A stretch of DNA of 64,000 nucleotides. Origin: Cryoendolithus antarcticus. Taxonomy: Eukaryota; Ascomycota; Dothideomycetes; Cladosporiales; Cladosporiaceae. Below the pieces are notes generated by a model. The model worked only from the letters and a program-made list of their open reading frames with translations, was not told the origin of the DNA and made no database searches. The stretch lies in contig NAJO01000002.1 of NCBI GenBank assembly GCA_002077065.1, positions 620,001 through 684,000 of the forward strand, given 5' to 3'. This document shows positions 10,738-20,753 of this stretch, in pieces; position 1 is the first letter of the stretch; each line of letters opens with the position of its first letter. The position numbers were made by a program, and so were the translations under genes.

Positions 10738-11551
10738 ATGGCAGACGTCGGTACGTTGACAACATCTCACTACATAGCACTCCCCCAGCACAGCACCCCA
10801 TACCCTTGCACCTTACACCACACCACTATCCGCAACGGCCAAGAACAAGACCGCGGAAATGTCCAGGGAGCTCCGAGGACTCAGCCACATACCTACGGAC
10901 GAAGACGACGATGGCCACTCCATATTCAGGCTACCACACGAGCCACTGGATCCTCGCGCTCGTCAGACGAGAGTGCGGTCCATTGTGCCCCCGCCCCACC
11001 GTTCTCGCCGTTCTCGCCGAACACAAACCACCAAGGCAGCAGATGGTGGGGATGACGCCTCAGAGGAGGAGCATGGGCCATCGGACGAAGACTCTGAGAC
11101 TGCGGGATCGGCAGATACTGCCAACGTACCTCTAGCCGAAGAACTCAGCGGAGCTAGGCCCGTAGACAATGAAGAGGTACGTTCTTCACTTGTCGAAAGC
11201 TCACGTCAACATGCGGACTCGGACTCCAGCTCTCCAGCCAGCCCTCACGACAGGACCAGGCCCGCCAAGGCGCATACCGATGGCGAAGGTTAGGTACCTG
11301 AAGCTGCAGCCAATGAGATGCACCGAGCCCAGTCTGAGGAGGCACAAAGCGAAGTCGACACATTGCTACAGGCCGTGTCTGCTGTCGATCCCACAGCTGA
11401 TCCTGCTGTGGATGAGTCCTCTTCTCAGCCGATCCAGTCAAGAGCTGATATCTGGGCTACTATTCTCAGCGGTAATAACCAGGCAAACGAGGACACTGGG
11501 TCGGATGGGTCTAATTCGGGCTCGCGCATCGACAGCGCAAGAAATTCGTGA
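10738..11551 (+). CDS. Acidic, Ser/Glu-rich protein of unknown function just upstream of HAT2
   Basis: A three-exon model gives 217 residues: 10738-10750, 10794-11176 and 11294-11551, with introns 10751-10793 (43 nt) and 11177-11293 (117 nt). Both introns have strong GTACGT donors and keep phase. The product starts MADVA, has a HIPTDEDDDGHSIFRLP patch and a short basic stretch (RSRRSRRTQ), then long acidic Ser/Glu-rich segments. Composition is the same on both sides of the second intron, which supports that splice. No domain is recognised. The stop lies only 65 bases before the HAT2 ATG on the same strand. An alternative splice from 11471 to 11615 would join this frame to HAT2 in phase, so the exons could instead encode an N-terminal extension of HAT2. 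The first intron is short and less certain. Confidence 0.5.
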
Positions 11552-11616
11552 TCAAAAGCCTTCGAATTATTATACCTGAGTTCATGAGCATGTCCACTGA
11601 CTATTACTCTACAGTA

Positions 11617-12903
11617 ATGGCGAACGCGGGCGACACCGAGGAGCAGATCCAGAACAAGATGATCAATGAAGAGTACAAAATCTGGAAGAAGAATTGCGTG
11701 TTTCTGTACGACATCATCTACAGCCGCGCGCTCGAGTGGCCGACTCTCACAACACAATGGCTGCCCGACGTGAAGGACATCCCTGGGAAGCCATTCCGAA
11801 TGCACCGCATGATCATCGGCTCGCACACCTCAAATCAATCCACCGACCATCTCCAGATCGTCCACATCACCATCCCGAACCCGCCACCAGCACAGCTAGA
11901 CGACTACAACCCACGCACGGAAGAGCTGGGCGACTATGGCGCCAGCAAAGAGCCCATGAAGCTTGAAGTAGTGCAGAAGATCGTCCACCCCGGCGAAGTC
12001 AACAAAGCCCGCTACCAACCCCAAAATCCTAACCTCATCGCCACCTGGTCACCAGACAATAACGTCTACGTCTGGGACCGCACGAAGCACGACTCAATTC
12101 CCTCAAGCAACATCGCCAAACCCAACGCCATCCTCAAAGGCCACACAGGCGAAGGCTTCGCCCTCGAATGGAACCCCTTCGTCGAAGGCCAGCTCCTCTC
12201 CGGCGCAGACGACTCCGTAGTCCACCTCTGGGACCTCCCCCGCGACTTCAGCCTCCCCAGCAAGACACTCAGCCCTGCGCGGACATTCTCCCACCACAGC
12301 GCCACCGTGAATGATCTCCAATACCACCCCGTCTACGGCCAGAACCTCTTCGGCTCCGTCTCCGATGACCAAAGCTTACAGATCATGGACCTGAGGCGCG
12401 CAGACAACAACAAACCCGTCATCGCGTTTCCCAACGCGCACCCAGACGCTATTAACACCCTCTCCTTCCACCCCACCATGGACAAGCTCGTAGCCACAGC
12501 CGGCGCCGACAAAACCATCGCAATCTTCGACCTCCGGTTCCCCAAGCACGGCCGCATTCACACCCTCGCAGGCCACAAAGACTCCATCACAAAGATCTCC
12601 TGGCACCCCACCGACTCCGCCATTCTGGCGTCAGCGGCCGACGACCGTCGCATCATCTTCTGGGACATCAGTCGCGCGGGGATGGAGCAGTTGGAGGAGG
12701 ATGTTCCTGATGGACCACCCGAGATGCTGTTCATGCATGGTGGGCATACGAACAGGGTGTCTGATTTCGGCTGGAACGCGAATGATGAGTGGGTTGTTGT
12801 TAGTGCTGCGGAGGACAATTTGATTCAGGTTTGGAGGGCTAGTCGCGGGTTGGTGGAGAAGATGCCGCCAGGGGTGCAGAGGCAGGAGGTTGGTGAGGCG
12901 TAA
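11617..12903 (+). CDS. HAT2: Histone-binding WD40 protein, HAT-B subunit 2 / RBBP4 family
   Basis: 428 residues, no intron in the coding part. It opens with the RBBP4-type N-terminal helix and H4-binding region (INEEYKIWKKNCVFLYDII, then SRALEWPTLTTQWLPD), followed by about six WD repeats with typical ends (NVYVWD, VVHLWD, IMDLR, IAIFDLR, IIFWD, IQVWRA). From family knowledge Hat2 partners Hat1 to acetylate newly made H4, and close relatives (Msi1/Cac3) serve CAF-1. The sequence alone separates these only moderately; TTQWLPD favours Hat2. ATG 11617 follows a textbook 3' splice site (ACTGAC branch at about 11595, acceptor 11614). So there is either an intron in the 5' leader or splicing from the upstream acidic exons. 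CAF-1 p150 is encoded 6 kb away but is not co-transcribed. Confidence 0.93.
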   Translation: MANAGDTEEQIQNKMINEEYKIWKKNCVFLYDIIYSRALEWPTLTTQWLPDVKDIPGKPFRMHRMIIGSHTSNQSTDHLQIVHITIPNPPPAQLDDYNPRTEELGDYGASKEPMKLEVVQKIVHPGEVNKARYQPQNPNLIATWSPDNNVYVWDRTKHDSIPSSNIAKPNAILKGHTGEGFALEWNPFVEGQLLSGADDSVVHLWDLPRDFSLPSKTLSPARTFSHHSATVNDLQYHPVYGQNLFGSVSDDQSLQIMDLRRADNNKPVIAFPNAHPDAINTLSFHPTMDKLVATAGADKTIAIFDLRFPKHGRIHTLAGHKDSITKISWHPTDSAILASAADDRRIIFWDISRAGMEQLEEDVPDGPPEMLFMHGGHTNRVSDFGWNANDEWVVVSAAEDNLIQVWRASRGLVEKMPPGVQRQEVGEA

Positions 12904-13163
12904 GATTGTGGCTGAGAGTACTGGCATTGAGAATGAGAGAGCACAGGGGTGTACTTAGCGAAGGCGTTTCTGGTGAAAAGCTTCCTGCGAGGAAAGGAAT
13001 GCAGACTTTGGTCTGCAGTGACCTCGAAATGGGTTGATGAATCGTGCAAAGCTTTCTGAATCCTACAGTATTGCTTAGCCTTCGCCATTTCCAATGATCG
13101 CCACTATCCAATACTTCTGACTCCTCTGCGCCGCCGGCTCGCATTAGAGGGCGCAGCAGTCCA

Positions 13164-14975
13164 CTAGTCCCCAGCGCCATCCAAATCCATCCTCTCCCCT
13201 GCCCTCGCACTCCTAGCCCTTCCTTTGGCCCTCGTCCTCGCTCTCGCCTCATCCGCCCTTCCAAGTAAACCCTCATCAAGTGCCCTCTCGTCTTCTCTAC
13301 CAAGTACAGTGTCGTCCTCTATTCCCGCGAGCACTTTACCGAGCAATTCGCCGGCGAAAGGATCCTGCGGACTCACGGCGAGCGCTTCGTGCAACGCCAC
13401 GGCGGCCTCGAAGAGCATGCCTGATTCAAAAAGGACGAGGCCCTTTGCCGCGAAAACGCCGGCTTCGCGGACGCCGAGGCGTATAGCTTCGGAGTACTCT
13501 TCTAGCGCTTCTTCCAGCCTGCCAGCGCGGCGATGAGCATGCGCGAGATTCAGCCTCGTATCCGCAGTCTGGCTCGGCGGCGTCTCGTTCTCAGTCGACA
13601 GATCAAGGGAGAACTGGAATTGCCGTGCTGCGCTCTCAAAGTCATCCTCAAGATACGCCACGACACCTAGCTCGTTCAGCAGCGCTGGGTCGCGATCGCA
13701 GAGAACGTACGCAGCGGAGAGATACTCCCTCCCAAGGCCCAGATTCCCGAGCGCGATTTCCTGCATACCCAGGAACATCTGCGGGAGGTGCGTTCCTTGG
13801 AACAAGCGCGCGGCGGTACTGTAAGCCGCGATCGCTTGATCGGATTCGCCCTCCGCTGCGAACGTGTGCGCGAAGCCGATCCACGCTGGTCCGAAATGCG
13901 GGTCCATGAGCGAGGCTTTGGAGAAGTAGGCGCGGGCTTCGGGGATGCGGGAGGTGGATAGATAGTACGTGCCTACTGCGAGCCAGGTGGTGGGTTCAAG
14001 TGGATGCGTGTCAGCGAGATCGTGGGACAGAGCGAAGAGCGCGGTGGTGTGATGTTGGTGGTGCAGTAAGGCGAGATGCAAGGGTAATGTGGCGAAGTTA
14101 TAGGGGTCCTTCGCGAGGATCTGGGAGGTTAGGGTGAGGGCTGGAGGGAAGCGTGCGGTTGTGTAGAGGATCCAGGCTTTGGCTAGGAGGACGTCGGAGT
14201 TTTGCGCGAGGTTGTAGTGAGTTGACAAGGTATCGAGGGCGGTGGCGAAGTCTGCTTGTCGGGTATACTTCGAGAGACGGGTGGTGTAGAGGTTCTTTAC
14301 GAAGGCTGCCGCTTCGGGCGGGTGAACGGTGTCGAAGGAGAGGGTATCTAAGAAGTCCCATTCCTCGCCTGGCGACATGAGGGAGTTCTTCATCAGCTGG
14401 TCGAAGGCCTCGAAGCATTGGACGTCTATGCGGACGGCGTCGCGGTAGCATTCTTTTGCGCGGTCGAAGGCATTCTGTTTGGCGAAGCAGAGGCCGCGGA
14501 GATGGCACATGGCTGCTTCGTACTTGAGCGTAGTGGAATCTTCGGAGTCGCGCTCTTCACTCCTGTCTACCCTTTCCAGTTTTGTTGGGAGTTTTGCCTT
14601 GCCGCTTTTCTTGGTCGAGACGCCGTTGCCATTGCTCATATGCTGTAGTTTCCGCCGTTCGATGTCCGCGGTGATGATCAGGTGTTTGGGGTTCTTGTCA
14701 CCCAGTATACTCAGTGCATCCTCGTGTCTGTTCTGCTTGACATAACAGTGCGCGGCTAGGTATTTGCTTGCTGGTGATCGTTGCTGGAGCCGACCGTCGG
14801 AGACGTATGTGAGGGCGCGTGTGTAGTTGCCGGCGGCGAAGTGTGTCTGCGCGAGAGCAAGTCCATCGGCGTCGGAGTTTGTCAAGGCGTACAGCTTGTC
14901 GCACACGAAGATGGCTGTCTCGTGGTTGTGCTTGTCAAGTGCTTCTTTCAGCCACTCTCTGAGGAAGGATTCCAT
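13164..14975 (-). CDS. CDC16: Anaphase-promoting complex TPR subunit APC6/Cdc16/Cut9
   Basis: 603 residues in one exon from ATG 14975. The N-terminus FLREWLKEALDKHNHETAIF with a following VCDKLYAL segment matches the dimerisation TPRs of Cdc16/Cut9. About a dozen TPR motifs follow, including the highly conserved HPLEPTTWLAVGTYYL and FGPAWIGFAHTFAAEGESDQ blocks, ending near LNLAHAHRRAGRLEEALEEY. The C-terminus is charged (Arg/Ala, then MDLDGAGD). From family knowledge it is a scaffold TPR subunit of the nuclear APC/C ubiquitin ligase driving anaphase and mitotic exit. It is shorter than budding-yeast Cdc16 and slightly shorter than Cut9, mainly at the N-terminus; an upstream exon cannot be excluded. 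It is convergent with HAT2, 260 bases apart. Confidence 0.88.
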   Translation of the reverse strand: MESFLREWLKEALDKHNHETAIFVCDKLYALTNSDADGLALAQTHFAAGNYTRALTYVSDGRLQQRSPASKYLAAHCYVKQNRHEDALSILGDKNPKHLIITADIERRKLQHMSNGNGVSTKKSGKAKLPTKLERVDRSEERDSEDSTTLKYEAAMCHLRGLCFAKQNAFDRAKECYRDAVRIDVQCFEAFDQLMKNSLMSPGEEWDFLDTLSFDTVHPPEAAAFVKNLYTTRLSKYTRQADFATALDTLSTHYNLAQNSDVLLAKAWILYTTARFPPALTLTSQILAKDPYNFATLPLHLALLHHQHHTTALFALSHDLADTHPLEPTTWLAVGTYYLSTSRIPEARAYFSKASLMDPHFGPAWIGFAHTFAAEGESDQAIAAYSTAARLFQGTHLPQMFLGMQEIALGNLGLGREYLSAAYVLCDRDPALLNELGVVAYLEDDFESAARQFQFSLDLSTENETPPSQTADTRLNLAHAHRRAGRLEEALEEYSEAIRLGVREAGVFAAKGLVLFESGMLFEAAVALHEALAVSPQDPFAGELLGKVLAGIEDDTVLGREDERALDEGLLGRADEARARTRAKGRARSARAGERMDLDGAGD

Positions 14976-15216
14976 GTTTGCGGTTCTTCATCCGTGGTCA
15001 TCATGGGGAGCGCATGGCTTCAGGGCACTGAAGAGAAGATCTGACGAATGTGAGTGAGAGCGATGGGCCATGTTGGGTAGCAGTACAGACCTGTGAAAGT
15101 CAAGATGAAGTCACGACGCGAATGTTTGCATCTTCCCCACGCGACACGCGATTCATCAATTGTCACATGCTTTGCGGGGCCCTTTCTGGCTTGGCAGGGT
15201 CGCTAGTACAGGCAAC

Positions 15217-15228
15217 TGTACATGTACA
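15217..15228. promoter_or_regulatory. Perfect 12-base palindrome TGTACATGTACA upstream of the F-box-like gene
   Basis: The palindrome lies 114 bases before the ATG of the 15342 gene and is followed at once by another TGTAC half-site. The inner ten bases (GTACATGTAC) recur at 28875-28884 upstream of the paralogous gene. The rest of the 14976-15341 spacer shows nothing else I can name. Confidence 0.35.
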
Positions 15229-15341
15229 CTGTACAACTATCAAAGCTCCACTCAGTACTCAGTATGTCTGTTAGCTTCCCAGTCCAAGTCAGCATTGAGA
15301 TTCACTGCGGCCAAGACATTGGATGATTCTGGCGGACCGAC

Positions 15342-16751
15342 ATGGAGTCATCTACATCGCCTGAAGGTGCGGTGTTCAGACTGCTGGACTTGCCTCCAGA
15401 ACTGATCTCCAGCATCGCACACGCAACGAGTGCCCTAGATGATCCTACACTGCTCGACTTCCGACTTGCCAACAAATATGTCTCCGCCTGCTGCGACGAT
15501 GCCTTACTGGAAGGGTTCTTTGCACATCGACGGCATCTATACACGCAGTTCAGCCTGCGTGTACTTCACGAGATCTCGATGAACGCTCGGCTGCGCAGGC
15601 GCATGCACAGTCTTTCCATTAGTCACCCGGGTCAGGAGTCCACGTATCACCAGATATTCTGCCAACGAGATCATGATCGTGAAGGATGGTATGACGAAAC
15701 CTCGGACGGCGAGCCCGGTGAAGAGCCCCCATGTCCATGCCACGGTCCCGAACCTACAGACCAAGCGAATTAGGAAGCCTGCTCGAAGATCCTCGCAGCA
15801 GCTCTCACAAATCCGAAGCTTGCAGGTGTCATTCCCGCTATCTATGCTCGTCGCTGGAAACACGATCGAGGCCAAAAAGTGAAACCCTACGGAACTCAGG
15901 ATCTCGAACGGCGGGCCGACGAACTCATAATGGACGATACATGGTACGAGTCGTCGCCTGACAACGACTCGGTCGCAAGTATTTTGACCGCGATCGCGAG
16001 ATCACAGTTCCCAGTCGCACATCTGGACGTGGCAAACAAGCATAGCAAACGCCCCTGCGAGCCCGAAGCATTCCATTCAATACATGCAGCGAGAACATTC
16101 CCGTGGGCTCATCTCAGCTACCTGAAGACCACTATAAATTCAAGCAACTTACAGGCTTATTCGTCCCAATGGACAGCGTTTCAGACTTGGCTGAGCTCGC
16201 TCCGCGCACTGAACCATCTAGACATCGCGTTTGAAACCCCGAAGCCTCACACCTTCGGCTACGATATTGACGTGTGGCCCAGGATGGTCTTTCTGCCACC
16301 CTGGAAACGTCTGGCTGAATGTCTAGAGCATACCGCCTCATTGTCGAAGCTTCGGATTGGCAGAGGACGATTCGGCAAGGAGGGTGTCTTGCACATTCTG
16401 GAATCGCTTGCAACCCGCTTGCGCAGTCTAAGCATAGAATCCTGCTGCATTGTCGGTGATCAGGGGGTGTGGATTGATGTCCTTGCGTGGATTGCAGATC
16501 ACCTGGTACTGGACCAGATCTCCACTAGCAGTCTGAGCAACGAGCGCGGCAAGATCGTGACTGCGTCGGGTGACGATCGGTTCACTATTGAGGGCGACCC
16601 TGAGATTGTGAAGAGCCAGCTGCTTAAACATGTTCGCGCATACGCTTCACAAATGACGTTGCAAGTGACGGGAGAAAACGGAGCCGGGTTAGTCGGCGGA
16701 GGTCTGAGGAGTAGGCTTTGGAGTACGACATCGTGGACACCGAGATCATGA
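15342..16751 (+). pseudogene. F-box-like/LRR-type protein gene interrupted by an in-frame TAG
   Basis: A single frame runs from ATG 15342 to TGA 16749-16751 (469 codons) except for one TAG at 15771-15773 (codon 144). Homology to the intact paralogue at 27145-28599 continues on both sides of the stop. Matching blocks are LDLPPELISSIAHATSALDD against the paralogue's LTALPAELLEAIAYSTGAVD, LYTxxSLRVLxEIS in both, EACSKILAAAL against EECSTILEAAL directly after the stop, and FPWxxLxxLxTxI with a ...WLxSLRxLxxLxI box later. The N-terminus is F-box-like, the rest a degenerate leucine-rich region. In this family such proteins are presumed substrate adaptors of SCF ubiquitin ligases. No intron with acceptable borders removes the TAG without deleting the conserved post-stop segment. 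It is either a young pseudogene, a readthrough gene or a sequence error. Confidence 0.7.
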
Positions 16752-16935
16752 CAGACGGCGAAAGGTCATGGGATCCATCATATTAGAAGCTGTATGATGC
16801 GGGATCACAGGGGGCAACATCGAGGGATTACAGCGCAGGATGGTCAAGTATGCTCCGTGCATCATGCCTAGATAGTTCAGATATTGTGGGAGATCACATC
16901 GCAGCCAGACTGGTCGCTGCACATCGACCGCTGAG

Positions 16936-18018
16936 TCACCCAGGAACCTCGTCTTGCGCTCCCATATGCTGTATTGTCCGGGCAGCAGCATCACAGGCGA
17001 TCTTAACTGCTTCTTCAATATGCCACTCACCTAGCCGATGCTGTCGAACACACTCCACGGCATATGCTCCAATAAAAGTATCGCTGTAGGATCTTAGCCA
17101 GAATGACCATCAACAGCGGAAGTTTGCCACTTACCAAGCGCCAGTGGCATCTACAACCTTCACTCCCTGCACAGCCTTCACATGGCCACCATCGCCATTG
17201 CTCGTACCCCAGTATGCTCCTCCGCTGGCTAGTGTGACTACCACGTTGCTGACGCCAAGTTGGAGGAATATCGCCACAGCCTCAATAGAGGACAGGTGGT
17301 CTTACAATGGATGGGTTGCAGAGAGCATGTGTTCGCAGGCCATCGCTTTGGACTCGTTCACGATCAGGTGAGTTACGTTTGCGAAGATCGCCCTCTCAAT
17401 TTCCTGGATGGGCGAGGGATTGAACAGCGTTGGCACACCTTCCTTTGCAGCCGCCGCGAAGACCTTCAACACCTCTTCTTGCGGTGCTGTCAGTTTAGCG
17501 ACAATGAGATCAGGCCTGTCGCCCGACGTCAGGCAAGCAGTCGTGCTCGGGTCCGTTATGCGCCAGCTAGACATTGCGCCGTGATAAGCGAAGCTTCGAC
17601 TGTCGTTGATACTAGTCTCGAGCATCACGATGCCGGTCGGTGTCGCCTCGCCGTCGGTAAGTTGTACTCGGGAGACGTCGACTCCACCACGCTTGAGATG
17701 CTCGAGGAGGCGAGCGCCAGGCTCGTCCGCGCCGACTGCGCCGTTCAGGCAGATCGTGACATTGTCACCGTCAGCGTCCGTGTGAGCACCGTCGTGCTCG
17801 TCACTGGCTTTGCCGCGTTCGACACGTAGACTGTCTCTCGCTCTGCATGCCGCCATCGCAATATTCGCACCCTTGCCGCCCGGGTATTTGGTCATTGAGT
17901 CGGCCGGGCACGACTCTCCCGGGCCCGGTGCTCGACGCATAGTGAAGACCATGTCTTCGTTGATCCCGCCAACTACGGCTGTGGACGCTGGACACATTGG
18001 CGCAGTCGACTCGACCAT
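16936..18018 (-). pseudogene. Ribokinase-like PfkB sugar kinase gene with an in-frame TAA
   Basis: Two exons, 18018-17135 and 17083-16936, flank a 51-nt intron (GTAAGT to CCTACAG). ATG 18018 is the first in frame; the open frame above it starts with TTG. The N-terminal PfkB signature is present (KYPGGKGANIAMAACRAR), as are LIVNESKAM and NVVVTLASGGAYW. A single TAA at 17304-17302 (codon 239) breaks the frame, which continues with DHLSSIEAVAIFLQLGVSNV, a normal PfkB helix and strand. A 57-nt intron starting at the stop is possible in phase but would delete that conserved helix. The catalytic motif, normally (A/G)AGD before TF, reads DATGACDTFIGAY across the splice, replacing a conserved Gly by Cys. 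An intact relative lies at 33034-34058. Probably a decaying paralogue. Confidence 0.7.
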
Positions 18019-18603
18019 AGACAAGGTCGCACTTGAAGTGAGGCACTCAGGCGATTCGTGCAGTTCCGGCGAGTAGATTGTGTACGCGAGCAAACGAACG
18101 TACCCGCATGCACAACGTCAGCTTGCAGCAAGCCGGCTCTCCGCCATGCATGCCCTTGTCTTCCATAAGCTGTACGAATCTGTACGGTTGTAGCAGTCTC
18201 AGCCTCACCTAGGCTAGCTGAACTTATGCTGATGTGATCGCCTTCTGCCGCCGATTTACCTTCACTCGCTACATTGTCTTGTCAGCTGAACATAATTCCG
18301 TCGCCTGTCAGCTTCACTGAGACTGCCAGAAACGTGTGGAGGCTCCAGCATAGATATCTTCATATGCAGCAAGCTATGTCCTATTCTTCGTTCAGCGAGC
18401 TCGTCAGCTATCACCAATTGCATGCACTCCATCTCCTCGTAACGGCCCTGGGAGAGGTGCTGTCTCAGTCCACAGCCACGAATCGCCAGACCTTGTCTTC
18501 CCTCTTCGTGCCCACTTGTGCAAAGCTCGAGCCGAGAGTCTCCTTGATCACATCGTTCGGGATCTTTGGGAACCTGTACAGCACATCAGAATAGTCTCTC
18601 GCT
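18019..18603. other. 585-bp spacer between two convergently unrelated genes
   Basis: Upstream region of the ribokinase-like gene plus the 3' flank of the CAF-1 gene. One plus-strand open frame (from 18274) has no recognisable features and poor coding character. I see no RNA gene or repeat. Confidence 0.4.
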
Positions 18604-20544
18604 TCATGCAAATGGTTGTGGAACTCGCCTCAGCTTCAACGCCTTGCAAAGCTCCGCCTTGCCAAGCTGACTACCCACGACTGCATCCCTGAACTCGTCC
18701 AAGTCCTCCCGGCTCAGTGTTCGTGGTGCGGGCTTGCGACCGCGTTTCTCGCCTGTGCTCGACGGCGCTGTCGACGCAATGCTGTTGATCGGACCTTTCT
18801 CACCTTCTGCAGCTCCAACAAGTCCGGGCAAGTTCGTGTTGCTGCTACTTTGGCGTTCCTTGAGGGGTGGACGAGATAGCCGCGAAAAGGCGTTGGCACC
18901 GGGCTCTCGCGCAGGCAGTGTGGGTGGAGGCATCACCTCCTTGGTCCAGTACGTTGAGCAGAACGGATCGATGGTGCATCCAGTGAATCTAGGTATCAGA
19001 ACGTGCAGTTGCATTCCAGTCATATTGCTTGCTTCATCGTGTCTTTCGGTGCTTTGCATGATGGTCCTGGATTCGTCTTCCCAGCATAGACCAGTGCTCA
19101 CAGGCGCAAGATCACTTGTGATGTATTTACGCCTGTTTTTCAGCTCGTCGTTCTCGTCATCGAGGAATCCCTCCATCTCGTCGGCGTCCCCAGTACTCTC
19201 GGCTTCGTCCTCCTCGTCACCAAGGATATCCTCGCCTTCCTCGGGCTCTTCCCACTCGTTTTCTGAATCATAGTCATAGTCAGTGTCCTTTCGTGCACGC
19301 GTGAACGGATCGCGACAGATCCTCCGGGTAGATCGCGGAGAGTATGACTTTGTATACGTGCCAAAGTATGCAGGGCGCACATCCTCGTCAAAGTGCAGAT
19401 AGCGTCGCGGGAGAGACTGTAGCACTTGCAGCGGATTTTGGGGTATGGCGTCTGTTGTGAGGTCTACAGGCTGTTGCGTGGAACTGCCGTGCAGCTGATC
19501 ATAGACGCGACGGACTGACGTTACAGGCACACCGCGTTGCTGCGCAGATTCTCGAGCGAACAAGTCGACAACACTCGCGTACGAAGCAACCAAGCCAAGA
19601 TCATAATTCTCCTGCAATAATGGATCTTCCAACAACCGATCAAAGTCATCCTGGTTCTGCTGCACGGTCGTCGAATCTCGCGGGTCCGCCAAGGGTCGTG
19701 AAAGGGTGGTGTGGTTTTGAATGTCGAAAGGTAGGAAGTGTCTGCGGTAGTCTGAGACGGACGGCTTTGCAGACCGCAGGGGTGTAGCTGCCTTCGACTG
19801 CTTTGGAGTGAGCTTGACTGGTGAAGCCGTACCAATCTGGTCTGCCACTTCATCGTACGTTCCCAACGATACTGACCGGCGCCTAGCACGGACAATAGTG
19901 TCGTCAAGATCCGGATCGTTGGTAGCAGTGCCGGAAGGCGTAACTGGCTTCTGGAAGAAGGCTCCCAATCGCATTTGGGCACGTTCCTTCTTCATTTTCT
20001 CCTGCACCTTGCGTTCCTCTTCAAGATCCTTCTCACGCCGCTTTGCCTCCTTCTCCTCCGCCTTCTGCCGCCTCTCCTCGTCCCTGACTCGCTTCTCCTC
20101 ATCCTTGACGCGCTTCTCCTCCTCCTTCACCTTCTTCTCCTCAGCCTTCTCAGCCGCCTTTGCCTCCTTCTCCGCAGCCTTTGCCTGCTTTAGACGAGCC
20201 TGCTCGAGCTTCTCGGTCGGACTCAGCTTTCTCCTCTTCGCAGGAGGCGGACCAGTGCTTGACGGGGCCGTGGATCCAGTAGTGGTGGCCGTGGAAGTTT
20301 CTTGTGTGACCGAGCTGTCCAGAACGCTGCTCAGAGCCGAGCTGCTAGGGGCTGGCGATGCATCCCGAGAGTTCGTCTGGTCTGCCGTTGGACTGCCATT
20401 GGCAGAGTCTCCTGTATCTGGTGGAGATGGTATCATGAACTGCGTTCCTTTCAGGTTGAGCGGTATTCGTGAAGGAGAGTCCTCGTCGGCAGCAGGTCTT
20501 TTCCGTCCCTTGACGGACGCTGGCGAGGATATGATGTCGTCCAT
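18604..20544 (-). CDS. CAC1: Chromatin assembly factor 1 large subunit (p150/Cac1)
   Basis: 646 residues, one exon, ATG 20544. Order of parts: a disordered Ser/Thr/Pro N-terminus with a basic PPAKRRK patch; a long KER coiled coil (about residues 108-188) of Lys/Glu/Arg; a PCNA-binding PIP box QMRLGAFF (residues 190-197, matching QxxLxxFF exactly); then the p150 core with YRRHFLPFDIQ and HFDEDVRPAYFGTYTK. An acidic ED domain (EWEEPEEGEDILGDEEDEAE) follows, then a conserved GLCWEDE patch and a C-terminal helix (LDEFRDAVVGSQLGKAELCK). From family knowledge CAF-1 deposits H3-H4 behind replication forks through PCNA. All hallmark regions are visible, so the call is firm. It is divergent from SPO11 with 209 bases between starts, so the two probably share a promoter region. 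Confidence 0.94.
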   Translation of the reverse strand: MDDIISSPASVKGRKRPAADEDSPSRIPLNLKGTQFMIPSPPDTGDSANGSPTADQTNSRDASPAPSSSALSSVLDSSVTQETSTATTTGSTAPSSTGPPPAKRRKLSPTEKLEQARLKQAKAAEKEAKAAEKAEEKKVKEEEKRVKDEEKRVRDEERRQKAEEKEAKRREKDLEEERKVQEKMKKERAQMRLGAFFQKPVTPSGTATNDPDLDDTIVRARRRSVSLGTYDEVADQIGTASPVKLTPKQSKAATPLRSAKPSVSDYRRHFLPFDIQNHTTLSRPLADPRDSTTVQQNQDDFDRLLEDPLLQENYDLGLVASYASVVDLFARESAQQRGVPVTSVRRVYDQLHGSSTQQPVDLTTDAIPQNPLQVLQSLPRRYLHFDEDVRPAYFGTYTKSYSPRSTRRICRDPFTRARKDTDYDYDSENEWEEPEEGEDILGDEEDEAESTGDADEMEGFLDDENDELKNRRKYITSDLAPVSTGLCWEDESRTIMQSTERHDEASNMTGMQLHVLIPRFTGCTIDPFCSTYWTKEVMPPPTLPAREPGANAFSRLSRPPLKERQSSSNTNLPGLVGAAEGEKGPINSIASTAPSSTGEKRGRKPAPRTLSREDLDEFRDAVVGSQLGKAELCKALKLRRVPQPFA

Positions 20545-20753
20545 GTGGGTGGAGTGGCGGGATGCTGCAAGATGTTATTCCTATCTGCTGCCTCCAATGG
20601 TGTCGCGGAGGAAGTCGCGTCTTCGAGCGTGCCGCGAACTCTACACGTAAGGTCTTGGCGCTTTCCTCACTTCACCTCACTTTACTCTCTTCAACAACCT
20701 GGAGCACATCATTCAGATACCGATATAACACAGTTGGCGTCGTATGCTCCGCG

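Noticed and set aside
15718..15798. An 81-nt in-phase intron (GTGAAG to CGCAG) that would remove the F-box TAG
   Set aside because: It would also delete EACSKIL, which is clearly homologous to the paralogue, and it lacks a good branch site.
17250..17306. A 57-nt in-phase intron starting at the ribokinase TAA
   Set aside because: It would excise a conserved PfkB helix and strand start (SIEAVAIFLQLGVS); treated as a nonsense codon instead, though not fully excluded.
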